A stretch of 64,000 nucleotides of DNA from Saccharomonospora marina XMU15 (lineage in GTDB: Bacteria; Actinomycetota; Actinomycetes; Mycobacteriales; Pseudonocardiaceae), in NCBI RefSeq assembly GCF_000244955.1, contig NZ_CM001439.1:4893234-4957233 (forward strand). The letters are read 5' to 3'. The notes beneath the pieces are model-generated. The model worked only from the letters and a program-made list of their open reading frames with translations, was not told the DNA's origin and made no database searches. Below, piece after piece: positions 56,031 through 64,000 of the stretch (positions are counted from its first letter, which is position 1; each line of letters starts with the position of its first letter). Both the position numbers and the translations under genes were made by a program.

Positions 56031-56408
56031 ATGCGGGCGCTACTGAACGTCATCTGGTTGGTGTTGTCCGGGTTCTGGCTCGCCCTCGGCTACGCGATCG
56101 CCGGGATCATCTGCTTCGTGCTGATCATCACGATCCCGTTCGGCATCGCCTCGTTCCGCATCGCCAACTACGCGCTGTGGCCGTTCGGCCGGACGATCAC
56201 CGACCGTACCGACGCCGGAGCGGCATCGGTGCTCGGCAACATCATCTGGATCGTCGTCGCGGGGTTCTGGCTCGCGCTCATCCATGTCGTGACCGGGGTA
56301 CTGCTGTGCCTGACGATCATCGGAATCCCGCTCGGCATCGGCAACTTCAAGCTGATTCCGGTCTCTCTGCTGCCACTCGGCAGGCGAATCGTGCCCGTAC
56401 CGGACTGA
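56031..56408 (+). CDS. YccF-domain membrane protein
   Basis: 125 aa. Duplicated helical hairpins: [20 protein letters not shown] and [20 protein letters not shown], each followed by [20 protein letters not shown] or [20 protein letters not shown], so the protein is an internal repeat of the YccF domain. Inner membrane, function unknown. ATG 56031 lies 6 nt behind GACAAT (leaderless). It ends 9 bp before a convergent phosphatase gene. Confidence 0.85.
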   Translation: MRALLNVIWLVLSGFWLALGYAIAGIICFVLIITIPFGIASFRIANYALWPFGRTITDRTDAGAASVLGNIIWIVVAGFWLALIHVVTGVLLCLTIIGIPLGIGNFKLIPVSLLPLGRRIVPVPD

Positions 56409-56416
56409 AAGCGGCC

Positions 56417-57250
56417 TCAGCCGGCTGTGGGCGCGATGTGCGCCTGGCAGGGCTCGTAGGAATCGGCGAGTTCCACCACAAGGCACGGACCGCCGACGAA
56501 CACCCCACCGTCCACGCCGAGCGCCTTATTACCCGCGTACAGGAACGGGCCCTTGATCTGCGAGGCCGGCACGCCCCACTGGTCGGCGATGACGCTGTGC
56601 CCGTGCACCACCCGCTGCCCGCCGAGCTGCCCGAGCAGGATGTCCGCCATGCGCTCACCGTCGGGCCCGCGGAAGGCGTAACGCGTCGTCATCCGGCGCC
56701 ACACCTCCCACCACTGCTCGATGTCGGCGCCCTCGAGCACCTCGCGCACCGCCGCGTTGACGGCGTCCTCGGTGTCACCCCATTCGAGGTACTCCAGGGT
56801 GTCGGAGTGCACCAGCAGGTGTCCGGCCACGTTGGCGACGACTGGGCGGGCGATCAACCACTCGACGTGTTCGGGGGTGAGCCGTTCCTGGTCGGCGAGC
56901 TGCCCGCCGTTGAGCTCCCAGCTGCGGGCGAAGCTGCGCGGCCCGAAGTCCGACGGCACCGGCGTGTCGCCGAAGCGGTGCACGCCGAGCAGCAGGATCT
57001 CGTGGTTGCCGAGCAGGCTGTCAACACCGCCGCCGGAGGCGGGCGCCTGCCGCTGCAACCTCCGCACCAGGTCGATCACGGCGATGCCATCAGGACCCCG
57101 GTCGACGAAGTCACCGAGGAACCACAGCTTCGCCTGCCCTCCGATCCAGTCACCTCGGGCATCGACCAGCTCACGCGCACGTAGCGCGGCGACCAGTTCG
57201 GCGTGGTGGCCATGCACGTCACCGACGACGAACGTGGGCTCGGCAGTCAC
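56417..57250 (-). CDS. PPP-family metallophosphatase
   Basis: 277 aa. GDVHGHHAEL, LGDFVDRGPDG, LGNHEILLLG and later VHSDTLEYL and VHGHSV are the ordered metal and catalytic motifs of PPP-type Ser/Thr phosphatases and ApaH-like hydrolases. The substrate could be a phosphoprotein or a dinucleoside polyphosphate. GTG 57250 lies 6 nt behind TATCGT (leaderless). It follows the HAD-IIA gene in the same direction after 22 bp. Confidence 0.82.
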   Translation of the reverse strand: MTAEPTFVVGDVHGHHAELVAALRARELVDARGDWIGGQAKLWFLGDFVDRGPDGIAVIDLVRRLQRQAPASGGGVDSLLGNHEILLLGVHRFGDTPVPSDFGPRSFARSWELNGGQLADQERLTPEHVEWLIARPVVANVAGHLLVHSDTLEYLEWGDTEDAVNAAVREVLEGADIEQWWEVWRRMTTRYAFRGPDGERMADILLGQLGGQRVVHGHSVIADQWGVPASQIKGPFLYAGNKALGVDGGVFVGGPCLVVELADSYEPCQAHIAPTAG

Positions 57251-57272
57251 CCCACGACGATATGCCCACCGG

Positions 57273-58067
57273 TCAAGCAGCGGCGAACGGGTCCTTGACC
57301 CGGCCTAGCAGATCGGCGATCGAGTCGATCACGAGGGTGGGCCGGAACGGGTAACGTTCGGCGGACTCTCGCGTCGAGATGCCGCTGAGGACAAGGATCG
57401 TGCTCAGCCCTGCCTCGATGCCGGAATGCACGTCGGTGTCCATCCGATCGCCGATCATCAACGTGTGCTCCGAGTGGGCGCCAAGGGCGCGCAGCGCCGA
57501 GCGCATCATGAGCGGGTTCGGCTTGCCGACGTAGTAGGGCGAGCGGCCGGTCGCGCGCTCGATCAGTGCCGCGATGGAGCCGGTGGCCGGCAGCACGCCT
57601 TCCCTGCTCGGCCCGGTGGGATCGGGGTTGGTCGCGATGAACCGGGCGCCGCCTTCGATCAGCCGGATGGCCCTGGTGATCGAGGTGAAGCTGTAGGTGC
57701 GGGTCTCACCGAGCACGACGTAGTCGGGGTCGGTGTCGGTGAGCACGTACCCGACCTCGTGCAGCGCCGTGGTGAGACCGGCCTCGCCGATGACGAACGC
57801 CGAACCGTTCGGCCGCTGCGAGTGCAGGAACCTCGCCGTGGCCAGCGCTGAGGTCCAGATGGCCTCCTCGGGCACCTCCAGTCCCGTTCGCAACAGCCTC
57901 GCCCGCAGGTCACGCGGCGTGTAGATGGAGTTGTTGGTCAGCACCAGGAACTTGGCCTCGTTGGCTCGCAGTTCGGCGAGGAACTCGTCGGCACCCGGAA
58001 CGAGGTGCTCCTCGTGCACCAGCACGCCGTCCATGTCTGTGAGGTAGGTCCACTGCTGGTCGCTCAT
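57273..58067 (-). CDS. HAD-IIA phosphatase (NagD-like)
   Basis: 264 aa. Motif [14 protein letters not shown], motif [14 protein letters not shown], cap domain C2A in the middle, motif III Lys in [10 protein letters not shown] and motif [19 protein letters not shown]. It dephosphorylates nucleotides or sugar phosphates. ATG 58067 lies 7 nt behind TAGGCT (leaderless). It may share transcripts with the PPP-family gene downstream. Confidence 0.88.
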   Translation of the reverse strand: MSDQQWTYLTDMDGVLVHEEHLVPGADEFLAELRANEAKFLVLTNNSIYTPRDLRARLLRTGLEVPEEAIWTSALATARFLHSQRPNGSAFVIGEAGLTTALHEVGYVLTDTDPDYVVLGETRTYSFTSITRAIRLIEGGARFIATNPDPTGPSREGVLPATGSIAALIERATGRSPYYVGKPNPLMMRSALRALGAHSEHTLMIGDRMDTDVHSGIEAGLSTILVLSGISTRESAERYPFRPTLVIDSIADLLGRVKDPFAAA

Positions 58068-58085
58068 GAGGCACAGCCTATTGCT

Positions 58086-59165
58086 CTACCGACCGATAGC
58101 GGGGTGGATGGTCACCGCGGCCGCCTTGACGACGAGCCGCACCGCGCGGCCGGGCTCCAGTCCCAGTTCCGCCACCGAGGAAGGTGTCAGGTCCGCGCTG
58201 ATTCCCTCGGCGGTGCGCAGCCGCACCACAGGGCCGTGCGGCTCCAGCGCCGAGATCACGGCGTCGATCACGTTCCTCGGGCTGCCACTGACGGTCGAGT
58301 CCGCGGGGTGCACCGCCACCGACCCCGGCGTGAACACCGCGACGGCGGGTTCCCCGGTGGCCATCTCGACCGACGGCACGCCGGTCACCAGCAGCCCTGC
58401 CGAGGTGCGCACGCCCTCACCACCCGCGGCCGCCGTGCCCGAAACGAGGTTCAGCCCCGCGATCCGCGCGGTGAACGGTGTCCTCGGTGCGGCGAGCACC
58501 TCGCGCGTGGGACCGCGCTCCACGATCCGCCCCGCCGAAAGCACCACGACGGAGTCGGAAAGCGTCAGCGCGTCGAGCGGGTCGTGCGTCACCAGCACGG
58601 TGGCTCTGCGGTGCCTGCGATCGCGCAGCACCCGCCGCAGCAGGGCCCGAACGGCAGGCGCGGCGTCGACGTCGAGGGCCGCGAGGGGCTCGTCGAGCAG
58701 CAGCAGCTCCGGTTGCCCCGCGAGAGCGCGCGCGACGGCCACCCGCTGTGCCTGCCCTCCGGAGAGTTGGTGGGGTTTGCGGTCGGCGAGTTCGGCGGCG
58801 TCCACTTCGCTCAACCAGTCGTGCGCGGTCGCGCGTGCCTGCGCTCGGGTCGCGCCACGCGAGCGCGGCGCGAAGGCGACGTTGTCGGTGACGCTCAGGT
58901 GCGGGAACAGCAGCGCCTCCTGCGCGAGCAGGCCGACACCACGCCGGTGCGGCGGCACCGCGTGACCGTGCCCGTCCAGAGTGCGCTCGCCGAGTGTCAC
59001 CGTGGCGCGGTCGGGCACCACGAGCCCGGCGAGGCAGCCGAGCAGCGTGGACTTGCCCGACCCGTTGGGCCCGAGCACGGCCAGCACGGTGTCACGCGGC
59101 ACGTCGAAGGCCACCGACAGCGTGAACGTGCCCCTGCTGACCTCCAACTCGGCGTGCAGTGTCAC
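58086..59165 (-). CDS. modC: molybdate ABC transporter ATPase
   Basis: 359 aa. Walker [13 protein letters not shown], signature [15 protein letters not shown], Walker [14 protein letters not shown]-loop [11 protein letters not shown], then a C-terminal TOBE/molbindin domain ([20 protein letters not shown] to [11 protein letters not shown]) that binds oxyanion. It energises ModB. Its GTG (59165) overlaps the modB stop in GTGA. It is the last gene of the regulator-modA-modB-modC run. Confidence 0.93.
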   Translation of the reverse strand: MTLHAELEVSRGTFTLSVAFDVPRDTVLAVLGPNGSGKSTLLGCLAGLVVPDRATVTLGERTLDGHGHAVPPHRRGVGLLAQEALLFPHLSVTDNVAFAPRSRGATRAQARATAHDWLSEVDAAELADRKPHQLSGGQAQRVAVARALAGQPELLLLDEPLAALDVDAAPAVRALLRRVLRDRRHRRATVLVTHDPLDALTLSDSVVVLSAGRIVERGPTREVLAAPRTPFTARIAGLNLVSGTAAAGGEGVRTSAGLLVTGVPSVEMATGEPAVAVFTPGSVAVHPADSTVSGSPRNVIDAVISALEPHGPVVRLRTAEGISADLTPSSVAELGLEPGRAVRLVVKAAAVTIHPAIGR

Positions 59166-60007
59166 GCCCGCACCCCTTCCAGCGCGCGGGGCCGCGCGAG
59201 CACGATCACCACGACGGCAACCACCACCAGCAGCAGCGCCAGCGCCACGGCACTGTCGACATCGGTCTGCGCCTGGTTGTACACCTCCAGCGGCAGGGTG
59301 CGGGTGACGCCCTCCAGACTGCCCGCGAACGTGATCGTCGCCCCGAACTCCCCGAGCGCTCTGGCGAAACTGAGTACCGCGCCCGAGCCCAGCGCGGGCA
59401 GCAGCAGCGGGACGGTGACCCTGCGAAACACCGTCCACGGGCCCGCGCCGAGCGTGGCGGCGACCCGCTCGTAGCGATCACCGGCTCCGCGCAGCGCTCC
59501 CTCCAGGCTCACGACGAGGAACGGCATAGCCACGAAGGTCTGTGCGATGACCACGGCGGCCGTGGTCAGTGGCACCCGCACGCCTGCGGTGACATCGAGC
59601 AGGTAGCCGAGGAACCCGTTACGGCCGAGCAGGTAGAGCAGCGCGAGACCGCCGACGACGGGCGGCAGCACCAGTGGCAACAGCACGACGGCCCGCAGCA
59701 GCCGTACCGCGCGCCCACGGTAGCGGGCGAGCACCACCGCCAGCGGGACTCCCAACACCATGCAGGCCACAGTGGACAGCCCGGCGGTGAGCAAGGACAG
59801 TCGCAGCGCGTTGATCGCCGACGGCGACGTCAGCAGCGCGGGCAGGTTGGCGTAGTCGGTTCGCACCAGCAACCCGGCCACCGGCAGTACGACCAGTGCC
59901 AGCGCCAGGGATGCGGGGACCCACAACGCCCACGGCACACCAGCCGTTCGAGAACGGCCGCGGCCGCGGCGCACTGTCTGGTCAGGGCGCGCCAAAGCCC
60001 GCCTCAC
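59162..60007 (-). CDS. modB: molybdate ABC transporter permease
   Basis: 281 aa, six or so helices, ModB/CysW type. The cytoplasmic EAA loop [28 protein letters not shown] contacts Mod[19 protein letters not shown] and [13 protein letters not shown] are characteristic of molybdate permeases. GTG 60007 overlaps modA by 26 bp, and the 3' end overlaps modC by 4 bp, so translation is tightly coupled. Confidence 0.92.
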   Translation of the reverse strand: MRRALARPDQTVRRGRGRSRTAGVPWALWVPASLALALVVLPVAGLLVRTDYANLPALLTSPSAINALRLSLLTAGLSTVACMVLGVPLAVVLARYRGRAVRLLRAVVLLPLVLPPVVGGLALLYLLGRNGFLGYLLDVTAGVRVPLTTAAVVIAQTFVAMPFLVVSLEGALRGAGDRYERVAATLGAGPWTVFRRVTVPLLLPALGSGAVLSFARALGEFGATITFAGSLEGVTRTLPLEVYNQAQTDVDSAVALALLLVVVAVVVIVLARPRALEGVRA

Positions 60008-60740
60008 TCAACTCGCGGCTACCGACCTCGCCGAGCACGAGTTCGGTGAACTCGCGCGCGAGTGCCGGTCGCGGCGCGTCGGCGAGGGTGGCGATGGGGT
60101 AGCTGTTGACCGCCTGCTTCGCCTCCGGAAACGACACCGCCTCCACCTGTCGCCGCTCGGTGACGTCGGTCTTGTACACCAGGCCCGCGTCGGCGACACC
60201 GGCCTCGACCTTCGCGAGCACGGCCTTGACGTTGTGCTCCTCGCTCGCCGGCGTGAGTTCGACCCCCGCCGCTCGCTGCACCCGCTGCGTCGCCGCGCCG
60301 CACGGAACCGCGGGCGCGCAGACGACCACCGTCAGGCCGGGATCGGCGAGGTCGGCCAGTCCCCGGATCCGGTGCGGGTTGCCCGGCGCGACGGCGATCG
60401 TCAGGGTGTTGGTGGCGAACGTGGCCGGACGGCCCTCCACCGCCGCGGCGCTCACCACCTGCCGCATCGTCGCCTCGTCGGCGGAGGCGAACACGTCCAC
60501 CGGCGCGCCCTCGATGATCTGCTGGGCCAGCGTGGCGGACCCGTCGAGGTTCAGCCGTACGTCCACGCCGGGGTGGCTGTCTTCGAAGCGGCGTTCCAGC
60601 GCGGCGAACGGTTCGGTGAGCGATGCCGCCGCGAACACGGTGAGGGTGGCCGAACCGTCCTGCGACGGCGCCGTGCACGCCGCCGCGGTGAGCCCGGCGG
60701 CGAGCAGCGCGATCAGCCCCCTGCCCGCCGACCTCCTCAC
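59982..60740 (-). CDS. modA: molybdate-binding lipoprotein
   Basis: 252 aa. Signal [14 protein letters not shown] with lipobox ending in Cys, then [20 protein letters not shown], the ModA opening with the first Ser oxyanion ligand, [20 protein letters not shown] (second Ser), [14 protein letters not shown] and [11 protein letters not shown] with the Tyr ligand. It delivers molybdate (or tungstate) to ModBC. GTG 60740 overlaps the regulator stop in GTGA. Confidence 0.93.
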   Translation of the reverse strand: MRRSAGRGLIALLAAGLTAAACTAPSQDGSATLTVFAAASLTEPFAALERRFEDSHPGVDVRLNLDGSATLAQQIIEGAPVDVFASADEATMRQVVSAAAVEGRPATFATNTLTIAVAPGNPHRIRGLADLADPGLTVVVCAPAVPCGAATQRVQRAAGVELTPASEEHNVKAVLAKVEAGVADAGLVYKTDVTERRQVEAVSFPEAKQAVNSYPIATLADAPRPALAREFTELVLGEVGSRELSEAGFGAP

Positions 60741-61141
60741 TGGTCACCCCCGACGGTCTCGATGATGACCTGCGTCGCCTTCACCACCGCCACCGCCAGC
60801 ACGCCCGGCTGCAGCCCGAGTTCGGTGGCCGCCTCGGTGCTCATCAGCGACACGATCCGGTTCGGACCGCACTGCAGTTCCACCTTGGCCATGACCTTGT
60901 CGGTGACGACATCGGTGACCAGCCCGACGAACCGGTTGCGCGCCGAGCGGCGCACTCCGGTGGGGTCCGGTGTCTCGCCCGCGAGCCTGCGCGCGAAGGC
61001 CGCGAGCTCAGCGCCCTCGACGACCTTGCGCCTCGCGGCGTCCTCGCCCGCGACGAGTTCTCCCGCCCGCACCCAGCGCCGGACTGTGTCGTCGCTGACA
61101 CCGAGCAGGCGGGCGGCTTCCGAGAACCGAAACTGCGGCAC
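60737..61141 (-). CDS. molbindin regulator: MerR/excisionase-like HTH plus Mop domain
   Basis: 134 aa. The N-terminal half is an HTH of the excisionase/MerR type (FSEAARLLGVSDDTVRRWVRAGEL). The C-terminal half is a single Mop/TOBE domain (SARNRFVGLVTDVVTDKVMA, then VVKATQVIIETVGG), which binds molybdate. It is analogous to ModE but in a different HTH class. GTG 61141 lies 7 nt behind TATATT. As the first gene of the mod operon it probably represses it through the palindrome at 61157. Confidence 0.82.
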   Translation of the reverse strand: MPQFRFSEAARLLGVSDDTVRRWVRAGELVAGEDAARRKVVEGAELAAFARRLAGETPDPTGVRRSARNRFVGLVTDVVTDKVMAKVELQCGPNRIVSLMSTEAATELGLQPGVLAVAVVKATQVIIETVGGDQ

Positions 61142-61156
61142 ACATAGCAATATATC

Positions 61157-61170
61157 TCCGCATATGCGGA
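61157..61170. promoter_or_regulatory. palindrome TCCGCATATGCGGA, candidate mod operator
   Basis: A perfect 14-bp palindrome directly upstream of the -10-like TATATT (61154-61149 on the minus strand) of the molbindin regulator gene, so it would lie in the -35/-10 spacer. Likely site for the regulator itself; E. coli ModE boxes are also AT-rich palindromes but differ in sequence. Confidence 0.45.
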
Positions 61171-61246
61171 TGAACCAGCCTTGTGGTCCCGATCGTCGTG
61201 AAAGCAAGCTCACACCTTGCCGGATCGGCGCACTAGGCTGGGATAG

Positions 61247-62311
61247 GTGACGGAGGTAAACCTAGGCATCCCACGGGTGCCCGGTGCGCACCAGGTGACG
61301 GACAAGCCACGACCGGACAACCCAGCGCTCATCGACACGTTCGGGCGCGTAGCGACGGACCTGCGGGTATCCCTCACGGACAAGTGCAACCTGCGGTGTA
61401 CCTACTGCATGCCCGCCGAAGGGCTGGAGTGGATGCCCGGTGAGCAGGTACTCAGCGACGACGAACTCATCCGGCTGATGACGATCGCCGTGCGCGATCT
61501 CGGCATCACCGACATCCGGCTCACCGGAGGGGAGCCGCTGCTGCGGCCCCGGCTGGAGGAGCTCGTGGCGAGGATCGCCGCGCTGCGACCACGGCCCCGG
61601 CTTTCCATGACCACCAACGGCATCGGTTTCGCCAAGCGCGCCAAGGCCTTCGCCGAGGCGGGACTGGACCGGATCAACGTCTCGCTCGACTCCATAGATC
61701 CCGAGACGTTCGAGCACATCACCAGAAGGGACCGCCTGCGGCACGTGCTCGACGCGCTCGCGGCCGCCAGGGAAGCGGGCCTGGACCCGGTGAAGATCAA
61801 CGCGGTGCTGCTGCGTGGTGTCAACGAGCACGAGGCGCCCTCGCTGCTGCGGTTCGCCCTCGAACACGGCTATCACCTGCGGTTCATCGAGCAGATGCCG
61901 CTGGATGCCCAGCACGGCTGGGACCGCAGGCAGATGATCACCGCAGACGAGATCCTGGAACTGCTCGGCACCGAGTTCACGCTGACTCCGAGCCCGGCCG
62001 AGCGAGGCGGGGCACCAGCGGAACGCTGGCTGGTCGACGGGGGTCCGCACGAGGTCGGCGTGATCCCGTCGGTGAGCAGGCCGTTCTGCGCCGCCTGCGA
62101 GCGCACCAGGCTCACGGCCGACGGCGCGATCCGCTCGTGCCTGTTCAGTACCGACGAGACCGACCTGCGGCTGCTGCTGCGCGGTGGCGCGAGCGACGAG
62201 GACATCGCCAACACCTGGCGAGCCACCATGTGGGGCAAACTCGCAGGCCATGAGATCAACGAGGCCGGATTCGCGCAGCCGATCCGGCCGATGAGCGCGA
62301 TCGGAGGCTGA
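61247..62311 (+). CDS. moaA: GTP 3',8-cyclase, molybdenum cofactor step 1
   Basis: 354 aa radical-SAM enzyme. SLTDKCNLRCTYCMPAEGLEW binds the first 4Fe-4S cluster (CxxxCxxC); RLTGGEPLLRPRLEELV and INVSLDSIDPETFEHIT are typical barrel motifs; the C-terminal CAACERTRLTADGAIRSC binds the second cluster, which contacts GTP. GTG 61247 lies 7 nt behind TAGGCT. moaD follows by 2 bp. It resembles the moaA2-moaD2 pair next to rpfA in M. tuberculosis. Confidence 0.95.
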   Translation: MTEVNLGIPRVPGAHQVTDKPRPDNPALIDTFGRVATDLRVSLTDKCNLRCTYCMPAEGLEWMPGEQVLSDDELIRLMTIAVRDLGITDIRLTGGEPLLRPRLEELVARIAALRPRPRLSMTTNGIGFAKRAKAFAEAGLDRINVSLDSIDPETFEHITRRDRLRHVLDALAAAREAGLDPVKINAVLLRGVNEHEAPSLLRFALEHGYHLRFIEQMPLDAQHGWDRRQMITADEILELLGTEFTLTPSPAERGGAPAERWLVDGGPHEVGVIPSVSRPFCAACERTRLTADGAIRSCLFSTDETDLRLLLRGGASDEDIANTWRATMWGKLAGHEINEAGFAQPIRPMSAIGG

Positions 62312-62313
62312 CC

Positions 62314-62619
62314 GTGAGCTCGGCGACTTCAGGGCCGACCTCGCTCGACGAGGGGGAGCAGCACGCCACCACCGTGCTCGTGCGGTACTTCGCGTCCGCA
62401 CGGGCGGCAAGCGGGGTGGATTCCGAACTCGTGCGCCTGCCACCGGGCGCGTCGGTGGGCGAGGCGGTCGATCAGTTGCGGGCGATGCATCCGGGTGAGC
62501 TTGCTCGCATCCTCGACGCCGCGAGCTTCCTGCTCGACGGCATGGCCGTGCGCGATGTCACCAGGCAGCTCCCCGATGGAGCCGAGTTGGACGTGCTCCC
62601 GCCCTTCGCGGGCGGCTGA
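62314..62619 (+). CDS. moaD: molybdopterin synthase sulfur carrier
   Basis: 101 aa ubiquitin-like protein. VLVRYFASARAASGVD is the first strand, LPDGAELDVLPPFAGG the end with the Gly-Gly that is adenylated and thiocarboxylated. The GTG is 2 bp after the moaA stop, so the two are coupled. The N-terminal 20 residues are not conserved. Partner MoaE is not in the window. Confidence 0.92.
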   Translation: MSSATSGPTSLDEGEQHATTVLVRYFASARAASGVDSELVRLPPGASVGEAVDQLRAMHPGELARILDAASFLLDGMAVRDVTRQLPDGAELDVLPPFAGG

Positions 62620-62724
62620 CCCGCCGGTGATCCGCAGCGATCGCGAGTGATTTTCGTCATTTCGTGACCCTGCCGAGAGCGGCCGTTCACCGTGCGTACG
62701 CCTGGCTCGCACAGGCTGAGCCGC

Positions 62725-63588
62725 ATGTCGCTCCCACGTCGCATGCTCGCGGCTGCGCTGTCGGCCCTGACCCTGTTCACGCTGCTCAGCGCCCCCGCGG
62801 CGGCACACGACCGCCCCGGCGAGCGCAACGTGCGGCCACTCGCGCAGGCGCACGCGCACAACGACTACGAGCACTCCCGCCCGCTGTTCGACGCGCTCGA
62901 CCACGGCTTCACCAGTGTCGAGGCCGACATCTACCTGGTCGGCGACCAGCTGCTGGTCGGGCACGACCCTGAGGATCTGACGCCGGAACGGACGCTGGAG
63001 TCGCTGTACCTGGAGCCGCTGCGCGAGCGGGTGATGGACAACCACGGCAAGGTCTACCGGCGCAAGATCGACTTCCAGTTGCTCGTGGACATCAAGAGCG
63101 AAGCGACCAGCACCTACGCCGCGCTGCAGCAACGGCTGCGTGACCGGCGGTACTCGTTCATGTTCACCTCCTACGACGCGGGCAAGGTGCGCCGACACGC
63201 CGTGACGGTGGTGCTTTCGGGCAACCGGCCCAGGGCGCAGTTGAGCGCGCAGCGGCACCGGCTGGCGTTCTACGACGGCCGCATCGCCGATCCGACCGAC
63301 CTCGGCCCCGGCTCCGACGCCGGCCTGACGCCGCTGGTGTCGGACAACTGGACCAAGCTGTTCTCCTGGACCGGAGAGGGCACCTTCCCGGCCCGGGAAC
63401 GCGCACGGCTGCGCGAGATCGTCGAGCAGGCGCACGCGGCAGGCCAGCGGGTGCGATTCTGGGCCACACCGGACAGCGACACCCCGGCGCGGACGGCGGT
63501 GTGGGAGGAGTTGCTGGCGGCCGGTGTGGATCACATCAACACAGATGATCTTGCCGGGCTCGCGGCTTTCCTGACGGCCGCGAGGTAG
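62725..63588 (+). CDS. secreted PLC-like phosphodiesterase
   Basis: 287 aa. A signal peptide (RRMLAAALSALTLFTLLSAP, cleavage after AAA) precedes the mature AQAHAHNDYEHSRPL and FTSVEADIYLVGDQLLVGHD, the His and Glu/Asp metal/catalytic motifs of PI-PLC/GDPD TIM-barrel phosphodiesterases; later FQLLVDIKSEA and RVRFWATPDSD are GDPD-like. It would hydrolyse a phospholipid or glycerophosphodiester outside. ATG 62725 lies 7 nt behind CAGGCT; an upstream ATG at 62692 is less likely. Confidence 0.85.
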   Translation: MSLPRRMLAAALSALTLFTLLSAPAAAHDRPGERNVRPLAQAHAHNDYEHSRPLFDALDHGFTSVEADIYLVGDQLLVGHDPEDLTPERTLESLYLEPLRERVMDNHGKVYRRKIDFQLLVDIKSEATSTYAALQQRLRDRRYSFMFTSYDAGKVRRHAVTVVLSGNRPRAQLSAQRHRLAFYDGRIADPTDLGPGSDAGLTPLVSDNWTKLFSWTGEGTFPARERARLREIVEQAHAAGQRVRFWATPDSDTPARTAVWEELLAAGVDHINTDDLAGLAAFLTAAR

Positions 63589-63595
63589 TCACGAA

Positions 63596-63613
63596 CGGAG
63601 CAAACGCGCTCCG
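63596..63613 (+). terminator. weak hairpin after the phosphodiesterase gene
   Basis: CGGAGC (63596-63601) pairs with GCTCCG (63608-63613) around a 6-nt loop, right after the stop. There is no T tract and the stem is short, so termination is uncertain. Confidence 0.3.
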
Positions 63614-63726
63614 ACAGACGTGACCCATGCCTCACTTTGAGTGAAAAGTCTCGACTCGGATACGGCTCGATAACGGGGCCTCTACCAGCGAAAACACCAT
63701 GATCGTTGAAGGTTGCTTGCCGTTAC

Positions 63727-63742
63727 TGTGACTTAGCTCACG
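63727..63742. promoter_or_regulatory. CRP-type site TGTGA-N6-TCACG
   Basis: TGTGACTTAGCTCACG matches the cAMP-receptor-protein consensus TGTGA-N6-TCACA in 9 of 10 fixed positions. In M. tuberculosis the CRP Rv3676 is known to activate rpfA, the gene that follows moaD2 there, so this site probably belongs to a downstream gene outside the window. Confidence 0.55.
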
Positions 63743-63830
63743 GTTGCAAGGATTTCCGATCCGGCTCGTCGTTACGTACCGTCGCTTTTCGGTTGGCCCC
63801 GACCGACCAAGCAAGACGGGATTCCGTTGC

Positions 63831-63994
63831 GCCGAGCCCAGTCCGGCGGGATCCCGAACCATAACCCCGAGCGAAAGAAAACTTCCGGACTGGGACGGGA
63901 GGAGACGTCGACCGACACGGCGATGTCAGCCGGCCAACAAGGTCGGTCAGACCTTCGGGTCTGCCTCGTCACTCGACAGGCGCGGAAGATGAGA
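63831..63994 (+). promoter_or_regulatory. structured leader RNA, possible c-di-AMP (ydaO) riboswitch
   Basis: GCCGAGCCCAG opens the element; CCCAGTCCGG (63837-63846) pairs perfectly with CCGGACTGGG (63885-63894), an inner CGGGATCCCG is self-complementary, and CAGACC-TTCG-GGTCTG (63948-63963) is a UUCG-capped stem. Beyond the CRP site at 63727, nothing coding is supported from 63589 to 64000. Actinobacterial rpfA leaders often carry ydaO riboswitches, and some bases (GCGCCGAG) look similar, but I cannot match the full consensus. Confidence 0.3.
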
Positions 63995-64000
63995 CCGAGT

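Overview
The window is high-GC actinobacterial chromosome. The gene content and several gene orders point to the Pseudonocardiaceae (a Saccharomonospora/Amycolatopsis-like organism). That placement is inferred from protein families, GTG/TTG starts, leaderless-looking promoters and gene order as I recall it from Mycobacterium tuberculosis; no alignment was run. It is almost entirely protein coding. I see no tRNA, rRNA, CRISPR array, prophage or intact insertion sequence.

Layout. 1-6.8 kb: an ether-lipid-synthase-like flavoprotein, a TetR regulator and glpD in divergent arrangement (as at Rv2249c-Rv2251), then an ABC exporter whose two genes are split by a 122-bp tandem repeat. 6.8-8.5 kb: an aminoglycoside-phosphotransferase-fold kinase between two gene-poor stretches. 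8.5-24 kb: citrate synthase gltA, a PfkB sugar kinase, two TetR units (acyl-CoA dehydrogenase; ephD), an epimerase, an orphan AAA ATPase, an MFS pump, pdxH, a second citrate synthase (citA), a serine hydrolase and serC. 24-30 kb: sepH (cell division), then a surface-glycan block (SQD1-like sulfoquinovose synthase, GtrA, a fused two-domain glycosyltransferase, an NAD epimerase).

30-49.8 kb: a housekeeping block resembling Rv0871-Rv0884 (DUF2537, SpoU methyltransferase, MarR, DUF2530, the Rv0876c-like MFS protein, DUF2771 lipoprotein, cspB). Interleaved are a GCS2-type ligase, heme oxygenase, superoxide dismutase, a PEP-mutase/miniature-P450/ArsR unit, a purine permease and a Sacsin-like ATPase. 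49.8-58 kb: TetR plus R2lox (as Rv0232-Rv0233), a potassium channel, a PHO-box-preceded phoD, an acyl-CoA ligase, YccF, a PPP phosphatase and a HAD phosphatase. 58-64 kb: molybdenum uptake and cofactor genes (modC, modB, modA, a molbindin regulator, moaA, moaD), a secreted phosphodiesterase, and at the right edge a CRP-type site and a structured leader. Those last two suggest that rpfA follows outside the window.

Genes that probably act together: GlpD and the flavoprotein around DHAP; the mod/moa genes for molybdenum cofactor; heme oxygenase, SOD and R2lox in iron/oxygen metabolism; SqdB-like, GtrA, GT fusion and epimerase for decoration of a surface polymer. The most unusual items are the coupled 122-bp repeats, the miniature P450 with a perfect 20-bp palindrome, the sulfoquinovose-type glycan block, and the many start codons lying 6-8 nt behind a TANNNT-like box, which implies widespread leaderless mRNAs.
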